NCBI RefSeq assembly: GCF_029109325.1
Contig: NZ_JAQKQJ010000017.1
Coordinates: forward strand, 78,920-142,919
From: Nodosilinea sp. PGN35
GTDB lineage: Bacteria > Cyanobacteriota > Cyanobacteriia > Phormidesmidales > Phormidesmidaceae
Direction of reading: 5' to 3'
Length of the DNA stretch: 64,000 nucleotides
Every line of letters starts with the position of its first letter. Within the stretch, counting starts at the first letter, position 1. Shown in pieces: positions 26,329 through 34,756 of this stretch. The notes under the pieces were generated by a model, which was not told where the DNA came from, did not search any database, and was given only the letters and a program-made list of their open reading frames with translations. Both the position numbers and the translations under genes were made by a program.

Positions 26329-26618
26329 GGCTGACCGCTCAGGGCCGGCGTCGAAAAGCCCCCCACCGGGGTATCCCACTCGTCGGTAATGGTGAGCTGC
26401 TTTGGGTCGCGGCACAGTGAAACCGCCAGCTGAATGTTTTGGGCCCCTTCCTGCTCCAGGTCTTCGATGTAGCCGCCCTTGGCGCTATGGGCTTCAGCCT
26501 CGCTATCAAAGGGGCCAAAGTAATAGATGCAGGCGGGCTGACTGGTCTTAATCTCTACCCACCAGGCTTTACTGTGACCTAAAACGTTACCTAAAAAGCG
26601 ACCTAAAAGGTTATTCAT
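26325..26618 (-). CDS. DUF1816 domain-containing protein
   Basis: 97 residues. WWVEIKTSQPACIYYFGPFDSEAEA and the following GYIEDLEQEGAQNI segment are typical of DUF1816, a short cyanobacterial domain also found near phycobilisome and signalling genes; its function is unknown. The ATG at 26618 is the obvious start. It reads in the same direction as the RlmB-type gene upstream but 47 bp away, so they may be cotranscribed. Confidence 0.85.
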   Translation of the reverse strand: MNNLLGRFLGNVLGHSKAWWVEIKTSQPACIYYFGPFDSEAEAHSAKGGYIEDLEQEGAQNIQLAVSLCRDPKQLTITDEWDTPVGGFSTPALSGQP

Positions 26619-26664
26619 AGATTCTGCCTATCTGCCTAGTCTTAGAGGGTTTCTCAAGGAATAG

Positions 26665-28068
26665 CTACGGCTCTAGGCCATGTTTAGGCAGTGCCGCACC
26701 AATTTTGGTTATACTGCTTTGCTTTTGATTTTGCAAAGAGGAAATTTGTTCCTGCGCCACCCATTGATGACGATAGATCTCATAGAGAGCCATGCCTGTA
26801 GCCACTGATGCATTTAGGCTGGGAACTGTCCCCCGCAGCGGAATGGATACCAGGGCGTCACAGCTTTGCTGCACGGTCAGGCTAAGACCGCTGCCCTCGG
26901 CCCCGACCACAATCACCGTAGGGCGATCGAAGGTGGCGCGGTGCACTGGCTGGCTCGCTTCTGAGGCCAGGCCGTAGATCCAGAACCCTTTTTCCTTCAG
27001 GGTATCGAGGGCGCGTTTGAGGTTGACAACCCGCGCCACGGGCAGCGTTTCTAAAGCCCCAGCAGCAACTTTGGCTACGGTGGCCGTCACCCCTGCCGCC
27101 CGCCGCTGAGGGATCACCATGCCCTGGGCTCCTAAGGCTTCAGCGGTGCGAATGATCGCCCCCAAATTGTGGGGGTCGGTGATGCTGTCGGCCGCAATGA
27201 TCACCGGTACCTTAGCCGCCCCCAGGGCGGTTTCGATCATGGCATTGAGGTCGTGGTAGACGTGGGCGGCAGCCTGGGCGGCAATGCCCTGGTGGTTGGC
27301 CCCAGCGGTGATTTGGTTGAGCCGGATCGTGTCTACTTCATCGATCACCGCGCCGTTGGCTTTGGCTTCATCGATCAGCGGTAGAAAGCGTGGGTCGTAG
27401 CGGATGCGATCGTTAACCCAGACCCGGTTGAGGGGGCGTTGGGCCTGAAGCGCCGCCTCAACCGCGTGGCGACCGTAGATTAGATCGGTCTCATCCTGCA
27501 CACCGTCGCCGTTTTCTGCCCCTGGGCTATGTACCCCCAACGAGCGCGGTGGAGCCGAGTCGCTCCGATCCCGGCTCCCGTAGCGGGCTTTACTTTCGTC
27601 ATGGCGGGGCTTGCCGCCGTAGCGGGGTTTGTCGCCGCCATAGCGGGGACTATCGTCTTTGAAGCGGGGTTTGCCGCCCTCGTAGCGGGGTTTGCTGCCC
27701 TCGTAGCGGGGCTTCTCATCCCCGTAGCGGGGTTGGTCGCTCCCCTGGCGGGGTTTGCCGCCCTCGTAGCGAGGTTTTTCATCCCCATAGCGGGTTTTGT
27801 CGCCCCCTTGTCGGGGCTTGCCGCCTTCATAGCGAGGCTTGTCGTCTTTGAAGCGGGGCTTGCCGCCCTCGTAGCGGGGCTTTCCCTCGCCGTAGCGCGG
27901 TTTGCTGCTGTCGTAGCGAGGCTTACTGCCGTCGTATCGGGGTTTATCCCCTTCGTAGCGGGGGTTACCCTCCCCCGGACGGGGTTTGCCGCCTCGGTAA
28001 CCCTCATTGCGGTTAGGCTCCGGCCCAGAGGATCGATTGGGGTTGCGGAAAGGCTTTTGGGACGACAT
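26665..28068 (-). CDS. rlmB: TrmH/RlmB-type 23S rRNA 2'-O-methyltransferase with repeat tail
   Basis: 467 residues from the ATG at 28068. The C-terminal 280 residues are a SpoU/TrmH methyltransferase: an N-terminal substrate-binding part (LIYGRHAVEAAL), then the three SPOUT motifs ADSITDPHNLGAIIRTAEAL, VVGAEGSGLS and IPLRGTVPSLNASVA. The family methylates the 2'-O of G2251 (or a similar G) in 23S rRNA. Ahead of it is a 140-residue Arg/Lys/Gly/Tyr-rich tail made of about twenty 7-residue repeats of the type KPRYEGG, likely disordered and RNA-binding. The number of repeats is unusual for this family. Confidence 0.92.
   Translation of the reverse strand: MSSQKPFRNPNRSSGPEPNRNEGYRGGKPRPGEGNPRYEGDKPRYDGSKPRYDSSKPRYGEGKPRYEGGKPRFKDDKPRYEGGKPRQGGDKTRYGDEKPRYEGGKPRQGSDQPRYGDEKPRYEGSKPRYEGGKPRFKDDSPRYGGDKPRYGGKPRHDESKARYGSRDRSDSAPPRSLGVHSPGAENGDGVQDETDLIYGRHAVEAALQAQRPLNRVWVNDRIRYDPRFLPLIDEAKANGAVIDEVDTIRLNQITAGANHQGIAAQAAAHVYHDLNAMIETALGAAKVPVIIAADSITDPHNLGAIIRTAEALGAQGMVIPQRRAAGVTATVAKVAAGALETLPVARVVNLKRALDTLKEKGFWIYGLASEASQPVHRATFDRPTVIVVGAEGSGLSLTVQQSCDALVSIPLRGTVPSLNASVATGMALYEIYRHQWVAQEQISSLQNQKQSSITKIGAALPKHGLEP
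27580..27993 (-). repeat. 21-bp tandem coding repeat (KPRYxGx heptapeptide)
   Basis: Within the RlmB-type gene, residues 26-163 show KPR (or NPR, KTR, QPR, SPR, KAR) every seven residues, roughly 20 copies with one six-residue unit. The 21-bp unit has diverged in third positions, and the block RFKDD occurs twice (about residues 72-76 and 135-139), suggesting a larger segmental duplication. Such repeats can expand or contract by slippage. Confidence 0.85.
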
Positions 28069-28385
28069 AGCCACACCTGGTACGGGGTACGAACCGAAAA
28101 TAAGCAGAAAACCTAGGCTAGCACGGCTTACCCCTACCCTAGCATCCTAATTTTTGCGGGCTGACCGCTGGGGCTTGAGTGCAGAGCGGCTAGGGTAGGG
28201 AGCGACTCAACCGCTGACCCCGACCCCCGACCTCGATCGAGCTGACCGCAGGGCCGCTACCGCCAGGGGTAGCGTGGATTTAAAGAGAAGCTTAAGTTTT
28301 TGGGGATCGGTGCCACAGCGACCAACATCCTTGGAATAATCCTTCACAATGAACACAACGAAAATGACAGCCCCACACCGGAGTG
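28069..28385. other. Intergenic region between rlmB and hxlR-type gene
   Basis: About 315 bp between divergent genes, holding both promoters. I see no ORF or RNA. The stretch around 28131-28200 is rich in TAGGGTAGGG-like runs, but no clear repeat unit is present. Confidence 0.35.
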
Positions 28386-28763
28386 ATGCCAATGCCTCAC
28401 CCACAGAACGCTACGAAGTTTGATTGTCCGGTTCATTTGGTGTTGTCATGCATTGGCGGCAAGTGGGCCATTCTAATTTTGCAGGAGCTATTTCAGGGCA
28501 ACCGCCGCACCAACGAGTTTTTGTCGGCCCTGCCCGGCATTAGCACTAAAACCCTCACCGCCCGTCTGCGCGAGCTGGAGAGCCATGGCTTGGTAAAGCG
28601 CACGGTGTTTCCTGAGGTTCCCCCTCGGGTTGAGTATTCGCTGACGGCTAAGGGCCGAGAAGTGCAGCCCATCATGGCGGCAATCAACCAGGTTGGGCAG
28701 CAGTGGCTAAGGCACAACCCCGAAGGGCACGCTGCCACCCTCTATGGGATCAGGGGCAGCTAG
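28386..28763 (+). CDS. HxlR-type winged-helix transcriptional regulator
   Basis: 125 residues from the ATG at 28386 (28392 is also possible). The HxlR pattern is clear: FDCPVHLVLSCIGGKWAILIL with a conserved Cys early on, FNEFL-like recognition helix region with ISTKTLTARLRELESHGLVKRTVFPEVPPRVEYSLT. HxlR regulators respond to aldehydes, electrophiles or redox state through the early Cys and usually control a neighbouring gene. The nearest neighbour on this side is the small convergent ORF at 28760, so the target is unclear. Confidence 0.9.
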   Translation: MPMPHPQNATKFDCPVHLVLSCIGGKWAILILQELFQGNRRTNEFLSALPGISTKTLTARLRELESHGLVKRTVFPEVPPRVEYSLTAKGREVQPIMAAINQVGQQWLRHNPEGHAATLYGIRGS

Positions 28764-29002
28764 TCATTGCTCCAGGTTTCGTGGGGCAGCAGATCGCCAA
28801 TGCGATCGCGCAGGCCGTAGTCGTTAACCTCTAGCTCAGCCTCAATATATGGCCATTCTCGGGCCGCGATGTAGCCGCACAGGGCGCAGATGGGTTGGCA
28901 CCGGTCTAGCCTGCCCTGCTCGACTAGCTGCTTAGCTTCATCGCGAATTTCATCGAGCGTGTAGTGCCGGGTAAGGGGCGAATTGACGGTTGTAGTAGCC
29001 AT
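28760..29002 (-). CDS. Small conserved hypothetical protein
   Basis: 80 residues from the ATG at 29002. The sequence holds a helix YTLDEIRDEAKQLVEQGRLDRCQPI and a CALCGY segment, and ends in acidic/basic residues. Family unknown. Its stop overlaps that of the HxlR gene by four bases, so the two converge. No membrane segment. The CxxCxxC-like cluster (CQPICALCG) could bind a metal, but this is only a suggestion. Confidence 0.6.
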   Translation of the reverse strand: MATTTVNSPLTRHYTLDEIRDEAKQLVEQGRLDRCQPICALCGYIAAREWPYIEAELEVNDYGLRDRIGDLLPHETWSND

Positions 29003-29169
29003 GGAACAGCCCTCCAAAGACCGAATGGCAGCAATAGACCGAATGGCAATGAGGATATTTACTTACCACCTCAACTACATAGTGCAACTCCCACTCTGGA
29101 GATCAAAGCAGTTGATGCGTAACATTACGTTTGTTCACACGGCGCAACATTGTAGTCTGGTATACCGTT

Positions 29170-30936
29170 TCATGGGTTTTCCAGGGCGGTTATGGCCTGA
29201 TAGGTGCTCAAAAATACCCGCTCCCCGCCGCCTAGATGGTCAATAAACCCTGTCTTCTCGAGCAGATCCATCACCGGCCCCTTGACCTCGCTGAGGTAAA
29301 CCGTGATCCCCGCTTCTCGGAAGTCTTCTACCAGGGCTTCTAGGGTTTTGAGGGCACTGCCGTCGATGTGGTTGATGGCAGCGCAGATTAGCACCAGGGC
29401 CGTGGCTGTGGGCCGCTCGGCCACCGCTTGCATGAGGTAGTCTGCCAGGTACTTGCTGTTGGCAAAGTACAGGCTTTCGTCAACGCGGATGGCCAGTACC
29501 CCCGGACAGGTCTGTACCGGATGGCGCTTAATATTGCGAAAGTGCTCGGTATTGCCCACGCGCCCCACCTCCGCGATGTGGGGCCGACTGGTGCGCCCCA
29601 GGTAGAAGAGCACCGAGACCAAAAAACCGGCCGCAATACCGGTGCCTATGCCAATGGCCAGCACCGCCGCAAAGGTGGTCAGTGCCGTCACGCCATCGGC
29701 TCGGCTGACGCGCCAGAGGCGAAAAACTTCCCTGAAATCCAGCAGATTAGCCACGGCCACCAAGATGATGGCGGCCAGCGCCGCCTGGGGTAGGTAGTAA
29801 AACAGCGGCGTAAACACCAGCACCACCAGCGCGATCAAGATCGCCGTAATGATCGACGCCAGCTCGGTATTGGCCCCTGCAGAGAAGTTGACCACCGAGC
29901 GGCTAAACCCGCCGGTCACGGGGTAGCCGCCGGTAAAGGCGGCCCCCAAATTGGCCGCTCCCAGAGCGATCAGCTCCTGGCTGGCATCGATGGATTGGCG
30001 GCGCTGGCTGGCCAGGGACTTGGCTACGGCAATGCTCTCCATGAAGCCCACAAAGCTAATGGTGAGAGCAGCGGGCAGCAGTTTTTGAGCCAGCGATACC
30101 GTGAGGGGGGGAACTGCGATCGGCGGTAGCCCCTGGGGAATGTCGCCGACAATGCCGACTCCCGCGCTAGCATGCCAACCCAACAGCCAGACCAGCAGAG
30201 TGGTGGTGGCTACGACAAATAGGGGGCCGCTGCGGCTGAGGGCCATCGTCACTGCCCCCGAGACTGCCCACCGTTTGAGCAGCTTTGGCATGATCTGACT
30301 AAACCATAGCAGCGCTAAGGTGCTGCCAACCCCAAGGGCCAGGGTGACTCCATTGGCCTGGGGAAGGGCTTTCAGCAGGTTGTGCAGGATGGCAAAGAAA
30401 CTTTGGGAGTGGGGAATTTGAACGCCCAGCAGATGCTTGACCTGGCTCACGCCAATGACGAGAGCCGCCCCGTTGGTGAAGCCTGAAATGACTGCCTGAC
30501 TGAGAAAGTTGACGATAAATCCCAGCCGCACCACTCCCATCAAAATTTCAATCAGACCAATCAGGAGGGCTAGGGTAAGGGCCATGGAGAGATAATCGCT
30601 GTCCCCGGGCGTCGCCAACAGACTGAGGCTGGTTGCCACCAGCAGAGAATCCATCGCCACTGGCCCCACCGCCAGCACCCGACTGGTGCCCAGGCAGGCG
30701 TAGAGCACCAGCGGCAGAATGCTGGCGTAGAGACCAACCTGGGGAGGCAATCCCGCCAGCATGGCGTAGGCCATGCCCTGGGGAATCAGCATAATCGCCA
30801 CAATTATCCCGGCCATGGCGTCTCCCACTAGATCTTGGGGGGCGTAGTGCAGACCCCAGTCAAGGATTGGCAGGTAGTGACTGAGGCCCGTTCGGGGCCG
30901 GGGCCGATGAGAAGACTGGGACGGGGTATCTGGCAT
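29170..30936 (-). CDS. SulP-family anion permease with STAS domain
   Basis: 588 residues from the ATG at 30936. The N-terminal 430 residues carry the SulP transport core (GIIVAIMLIPQGMAYAMLAGLPPQVGLYAS, the family signature) with about twelve membrane spans, and the C-terminus has a STAS domain (residues about 470-585, with LVLICAAINHIDGSALKTLEAL). The family moves sulfate, bicarbonate or other anions. The sequence lacks the N-terminal pattern of the BicA bicarbonate transporter, so sulfate permease is the likelier label. The upstream GTG at 30960 is a possible alternative start. Confidence 0.9.
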   Translation of the reverse strand: MPDTPSQSSHRPRPRTGLSHYLPILDWGLHYAPQDLVGDAMAGIIVAIMLIPQGMAYAMLAGLPPQVGLYASILPLVLYACLGTSRVLAVGPVAMDSLLVATSLSLLATPGDSDYLSMALTLALLIGLIEILMGVVRLGFIVNFLSQAVISGFTNGAALVIGVSQVKHLLGVQIPHSQSFFAILHNLLKALPQANGVTLALGVGSTLALLWFSQIMPKLLKRWAVSGAVTMALSRSGPLFVVATTTLLVWLLGWHASAGVGIVGDIPQGLPPIAVPPLTVSLAQKLLPAALTISFVGFMESIAVAKSLASQRRQSIDASQELIALGAANLGAAFTGGYPVTGGFSRSVVNFSAGANTELASIITAILIALVVLVFTPLFYYLPQAALAAIILVAVANLLDFREVFRLWRVSRADGVTALTTFAAVLAIGIGTGIAAGFLVSVLFYLGRTSRPHIAEVGRVGNTEHFRNIKRHPVQTCPGVLAIRVDESLYFANSKYLADYLMQAVAERPTATALVLICAAINHIDGSALKTLEALVEDFREAGITVYLSEVKGPVMDLLEKTGFIDHLGGGERVFLSTYQAITALENP

Positions 30937-31050
30937 GGCTAGCGGGCGATGGCTTGCCACCAGAATACCCCTCTTTTTGGCTGTATGACCAATTAACCGC
31001 TTAGTAATATAGCCGGGTCGGAGGGGCGACTAGGCCTCCTCGGCAGGCGG

Positions 31051-31575
31051 CTAGCGCGGTCGGGCAAACACCTGTACCCAGTAGGGGCGGTTGCCCCCGG
31101 TGGCATGGCCGACTCCCAGTTCCCGAAAGGCGGGGTTGAGAATATTTTGGCGATGGCCAGGGCTGTTCATCCAGGCATTCATCACGGCGGCGGCGGTGGG
31201 CTGTCCCATGGCGACGTTCTCGCCAATGGTAGACCAGCTGTACTGGGTGGCATCAATGCGCGATCGCATCGTTGATCCGTCAGAGCCGGTGTGGCTCATG
31301 CGGCGGCTGGTGGCCATATCCTGGGCGTGGCGCTGGGCGGCGGCGGTCAGTTGCTCGTTGAGTACCAGGGGCGGTGCGTTTACCCGCTGGCGCTCTACGT
31401 TGACCAGGCGCAGCAGCTCCTGGGCGATCGCCCCATTGGTCTGGGCTACCGCTGGGGCTGGACGCTGGGCGATCGCCGCTGGCACCACAGTCGTCGGCAG
31501 CAGCCCGGCTAAAACTGCGGCCAGCAGGGCCATACTTACCGACTTAGAGTTTAAGACCTGTTTCCATGGGCGCAT
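31051..31575 (-). CDS. CAP (SCP/PR1-like) domain secreted protein
   Basis: 174 residues with a cleavable signal peptide (hydrophobic residues about 15-35, ending AIAQ). The CAP domain follows: LLRLVNVERQRVNAPPL, HAQDMATSRRMSHTG, TIGENVAMG and SPGHRQNILNPAFRELGVG, the complete fold with the two His and Glu that form its metal site. In bacteria these proteins are found outside the cell or in the periplasm; a proteolytic, lipid-binding or adhesion role is suggested but not proven. It stands alone. Confidence 0.9.
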   Translation of the reverse strand: MRPWKQVLNSKSVSMALLAAVLAGLLPTTVVPAAIAQRPAPAVAQTNGAIAQELLRLVNVERQRVNAPPLVLNEQLTAAAQRHAQDMATSRRMSHTGSDGSTMRSRIDATQYSWSTIGENVAMGQPTAAAVMNAWMNSPGHRQNILNPAFRELGVGHATGGNRPYWVQVFARPR

Positions 31576-31753
31576 GGGTATCTCCTGAGGTGACTACGAT
31601 GGACTGCGGTAGACGCCCTGCCATCCCCTGACGGCAATGCAGAATTCGCGGTTCCATTGTGACGAGATCCCCAGGCGTAGCCCAGCCCCGCCGGGGAGAG
31701 ACTGCCCCAGGTCAAACTCCCTCGGCACCGACCTTTCCCAGCATGTCTAAACC

Positions 31754-32623
31754 CTAGCGGGGGTACTGGGCCATGAGCCGCTGTACATCTTCAGCGTGGT
31801 ATGAGCTGCGGGTCAGCGGCGACGACACCACCTGTAGAAAACCCTTGGCCTCTCCCACCTCTCGCCAGGTCGCAAACTGGGCCGGTGAAACAAACTCTGC
31901 CACAGGTAAGTGTTTTGGCCCCGGCGAAAGGTACTGACCCAGGGTCAAAATGTCGCAGTCTACGGCTCGCAGGTCATCCATCACCTGCTGTACCTCGGCA
32001 TTGGTTTCGCCCAGGCCCGCCATCAACCCCGACTTGGTATAGATCCAGGGAGCTAGCTCACGGCTGCGGCGCAGCAGTTCGAGCGATCGCCCGTAGTTGC
32101 CCTGGGGCCGCACCCGTCGGTAGAGGCGGGGCACGGTCTCAGTGTTGTGGTTCAGCACGTGGGGCCGAGCGGCCAAAATCGTCTCCAGCGCCGACCAGTT
32201 GCCGCACAGGTCGGGGATCAGCACCTCAATGGTGGTACCTGGAGTAGTCTGCTGGATTGCCTCAATGCAGGCCACAAACTGGCTGGCCCCGCCGTCGGTC
32301 AGATCGTCGCGGTTGACTGAGGTAATCACCACGTGATTAAGCCCCATGCGGCGCACCGACTCCGCCAGGCGCAGGGGCTCGGTGGGGTCAAGGGCCTGGG
32401 GCTTTTTCTCAAAGTCGATGTCGCAGTAGGGGCAGGCGCGGGTGCAGGCGGGGCCCATGATCAAAAATGTGGCCGTACCGGCCTTAAAGCACTCGCCGAT
32501 GTTGGGGCACGAGGCTTCTTCGCAGACGGTGTTAAGGCCCAGATCCTGCAAAATGGCCTTAACCTCGCCCACCCGTTCCCACTGGGGCGCTTTTACCCGT
32601 AGCCAATCTGGTTTTACTGCCAC
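31754..32623 (-). CDS. lipA: Lipoyl synthase
   Basis: 289 residues. LipA is a radical SAM enzyme that inserts two sulfurs into octanoyl-protein, the last step of lipoate formation for pyruvate dehydrogenase and glycine cleavage. The auxiliary cluster motif CEEASCPNIGEC and the radical SAM motif CTRACPYCDI are both intact, and the C-terminal RSSYHAED is the family signature. I prefer the GTG at 32623 (translated AVKPDWLRVKAPQWERVG after the start), which matches the family start, over a TTG at 32632. It is divergent from the L,D-transpeptidase gene. Confidence 0.95.
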   Translation of the reverse strand: MAVKPDWLRVKAPQWERVGEVKAILQDLGLNTVCEEASCPNIGECFKAGTATFLIMGPACTRACPYCDIDFEKKPQALDPTEPLRLAESVRRMGLNHVVITSVNRDDLTDGGASQFVACIEAIQQTTPGTTIEVLIPDLCGNWSALETILAARPHVLNHNTETVPRLYRRVRPQGNYGRSLELLRRSRELAPWIYTKSGLMAGLGETNAEVQQVMDDLRAVDCDILTLGQYLSPGPKHLPVAEFVSPAQFATWREVGEAKGFLQVVSSPLTRSSYHAEDVQRLMAQYPR

Positions 32624-32787
32624 CGTCTCCAACCCCGACCTTGTGCTTGCGCTCCCATCATATCAACCCCGGCTTCCCTTGTTTGGGTTGGCGTTCGCCT
32701 ACCGGGGGATGACGCTATGCTGAAGGGGAGTTTCGGCATAGCACCCAACTTTCCCCCGTGCTGCCCCCGCGCCCCATGCGCCCATCA

Positions 32788-33363
32788 ATGGATACGCCTT
32801 CTCCTCTAAATCGCTGTCTCATGGTGCTGTGCTATGCCGCTGCCGGGCTGCTGGCCGCCGGAGCCTGGCAGGAACAGGTCAGCTCCCGGTGGCGGCTCGA
32901 AGCACCCTTTGAACGCAGCCGCCTGGCCCGTCTGGCCCCAGTCATGACCCAGGCCCCCGATACGCTGATGACCGCCAACACCCGCGTGGTGATTAGCCTC
33001 AGTCGGCGGCGGTTGACCCTATACCAAAACGATGAGGTACGGGGCGAGTTCCCGGTGGCTATTGGCCAAGACGACTGGGAAACTCCGGTGGGGGAGTTTG
33101 CGATCCGCGACATGCGCACCGACCCAATTTGGCAGCACCCGATCACCAAAGAAGCCGTTGGCCCTGGCCCCAGCAACCCCCTGGGTTCGCGGTGGATTGG
33201 CTTTTGGGTGCAGGGGCAGTACCACATCGGCATCCACGGCACCAACCAGGAAACCCTGATCGGTGAGGCGGTTTCCCACGGCTGCGTCCGCATGGTGGAA
33301 GCCGACATCCACACGCTGTACAGCCATGTCAAAGTGGGCACTCCCATTAAGGTGATGCCCTGA
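32788..33363 (+). CDS. L,D-transpeptidase (YkuD domain)
   Basis: About 191 residues from the ATG at 32788 (32776 or a GTG at 32758 are alternatives). A short cytoplasmic stretch, one hydrophobic segment (LMVLCYAAAGLLAAGAW), and a periplasmic YkuD domain with the catalytic motif HGTN...SHGCVRM, where His and Cys are the active residues. The enzymes make 3-3 cross-links in peptidoglycan or attach proteins to it. It is a single-domain version without LysM or other binding module. Confidence 0.9.
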   Translation: MDTPSPLNRCLMVLCYAAAGLLAAGAWQEQVSSRWRLEAPFERSRLARLAPVMTQAPDTLMTANTRVVISLSRRRLTLYQNDEVRGEFPVAIGQDDWETPVGEFAIRDMRTDPIWQHPITKEAVGPGPSNPLGSRWIGFWVQGQYHIGIHGTNQETLIGEAVSHGCVRMVEADIHTLYSHVKVGTPIKVMP

Positions 33364-33398
33364 GCCAGTCGTAATTTTTTAATGCCTTCACGCCCGGC

Positions 33399-34463
33399 CT
33401 ACAGGGCCACCGTCAGCTCTTTGCCCAGGGCCGTGGGGTCGAAATGGTGCCAGGGCTTGCCGTCTAAGGCCATCTGCTCGATCAAACTGGCCAGGCGCAG
33501 AGCTTTGAGAGCCTGCTCCCCACCAACTGAGGGCTTTTCGCCGCCGCGCACGCAGTTGACAAAGTGCTCCAGCTCAGCATGGAGGGGCTCAATGTTGCTG
33601 GTGTAGACTTTTTCAATCAATCCGTCCTGACGGTAGAGCACCTGGCCGTAGTCGGTGGAGCAGTCAGCGGTGGTCTGCCGATGAATCAAGATCTCGTTGT
33701 TGAGAAAATCGGCGTCGGTGAGGGAGTTTTTGCAGTGGGCGGTAATGCTGCGAATTTTGCGGTGGGTCACCTTGCTGGAGGTGAGCGTCGCCACGATACC
33801 GTTGCTAAAGCCCAGGGTGGCGGTAACGTAGTCGAGATAACCGGAGTTTGAGGCTCGGCTGCCGTTGGCGGTCAGGGTGGACACCGTAGAACCCGCCAGC
33901 TCCAGCAGCAGGTCGATATCGTGAATCATCAGGTCGAGCACCACCGACACGTCGTTGGCCCGCTGGGAATAGGGGCTCATGCGGCGGGCCTCTAGGGCCA
34001 GCAGCTCTTCGGTTTTGAGCACCTTGTGCAGCTCCTGGAAGGCGGGATTAAACCGCTCGATGTGGCCTACCTGCAAGATGCAGTTGGCTTCGGCGGCCGC
34101 GTTCACTAGCGACTCGGCTTCGGCAATGCTGGCGGCAATGGGCTTTTCGATTAAAACATGAACTCCGGCTTGCAGGCAGGCCATACCCACGGCGTGGTGC
34201 AGCCGGGTGGGTACCGCCACGCACACGGCATCGACATGCTTGAGCAACTCCTGGTAGTCTTCAAAAAAACGCACGCGGTACTTACCGGCGGTATCGAGGC
34301 CGCGCTCTATGTTGACGTCAGACACACCTACCAGTTCTACATCTTTGAAGCGGCTCAGCACGCGGGTGTGGTGCTGGCCCATATTGCCAACTCCAATGAC
34401 GCCAACACGGATAGGATCGGGCAAATTTCGCGATAGGTGCATGTCTAGGGCAGATGACAACAT
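33399..34463 (-). CDS. Gfo/Idh/MocA family oxidoreductase
   Basis: About 354 residues. An N-terminal Rossmann fold with VGVIGVGNMGQHH for NAD(P) binding, the DAVCVAVPTRLHHAVG and EKPIA motifs, and a C-terminal sheet domain are visible. The family oxidises or reduces sugars or their derivatives; the substrate is unknown, though in cyanobacteria several members act on glycans or UDP-sugars. Start is uncertain: ATG at 34463 or 34442 (the latter starting MHLSRNLPDPIRV). The protein has no signal peptide. Confidence 0.88.
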   Translation of the reverse strand: MLSSALDMHLSRNLPDPIRVGVIGVGNMGQHHTRVLSRFKDVELVGVSDVNIERGLDTAGKYRVRFFEDYQELLKHVDAVCVAVPTRLHHAVGMACLQAGVHVLIEKPIAASIAEAESLVNAAAEANCILQVGHIERFNPAFQELHKVLKTEELLALEARRMSPYSQRANDVSVVLDLMIHDIDLLLELAGSTVSTLTANGSRASNSGYLDYVTATLGFSNGIVATLTSSKVTHRKIRSITAHCKNSLTDADFLNNEILIHRQTTADCSTDYGQVLYRQDGLIEKVYTSNIEPLHAELEHFVNCVRGGEKPSVGGEQALKALRLASLIEQMALDGKPWHHFDPTALGKELTVAL

Positions 34464-34756
34464 GGGATTTTGCACGCCTGTCCTTCCTCGTAGGAGACCA
34501 AGATACGCCGACAGTGAATGGTTGCGAGTGTCAGAGCGAGCGGAGAACTGAGACGGCCAGGTAAAATTACTCAGATACTATCACAATGCTTCACACTGTA
34601 AAGAATAGCGACATTCTTTGAGTGAGAACCACAAAATTATGGCGCGATCGCGCTCTAGCAGACCAATTCTTGGGTTTTTGCGGGTCTACTTCACCATACC
34701 GATATCCCCCTGGGGTGCTTCAGAAACTGTGGCAGTTCCTGAGCTGTCTAGAAAGT

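Noticed and set aside
27529..28116. 195-residue plus-strand open frame with AGFAALVAG-type repeats
   Set aside because: It is the antisense image of the heptapeptide repeats of the RlmB-type gene; the repeat structure explains both the open frame and its repeated look.
29170..30936. BicA bicarbonate transporter
   Set aside because: The protein is SulP family, but its N-terminal and signature regions are those of general sulfate permeases, not of BicA.
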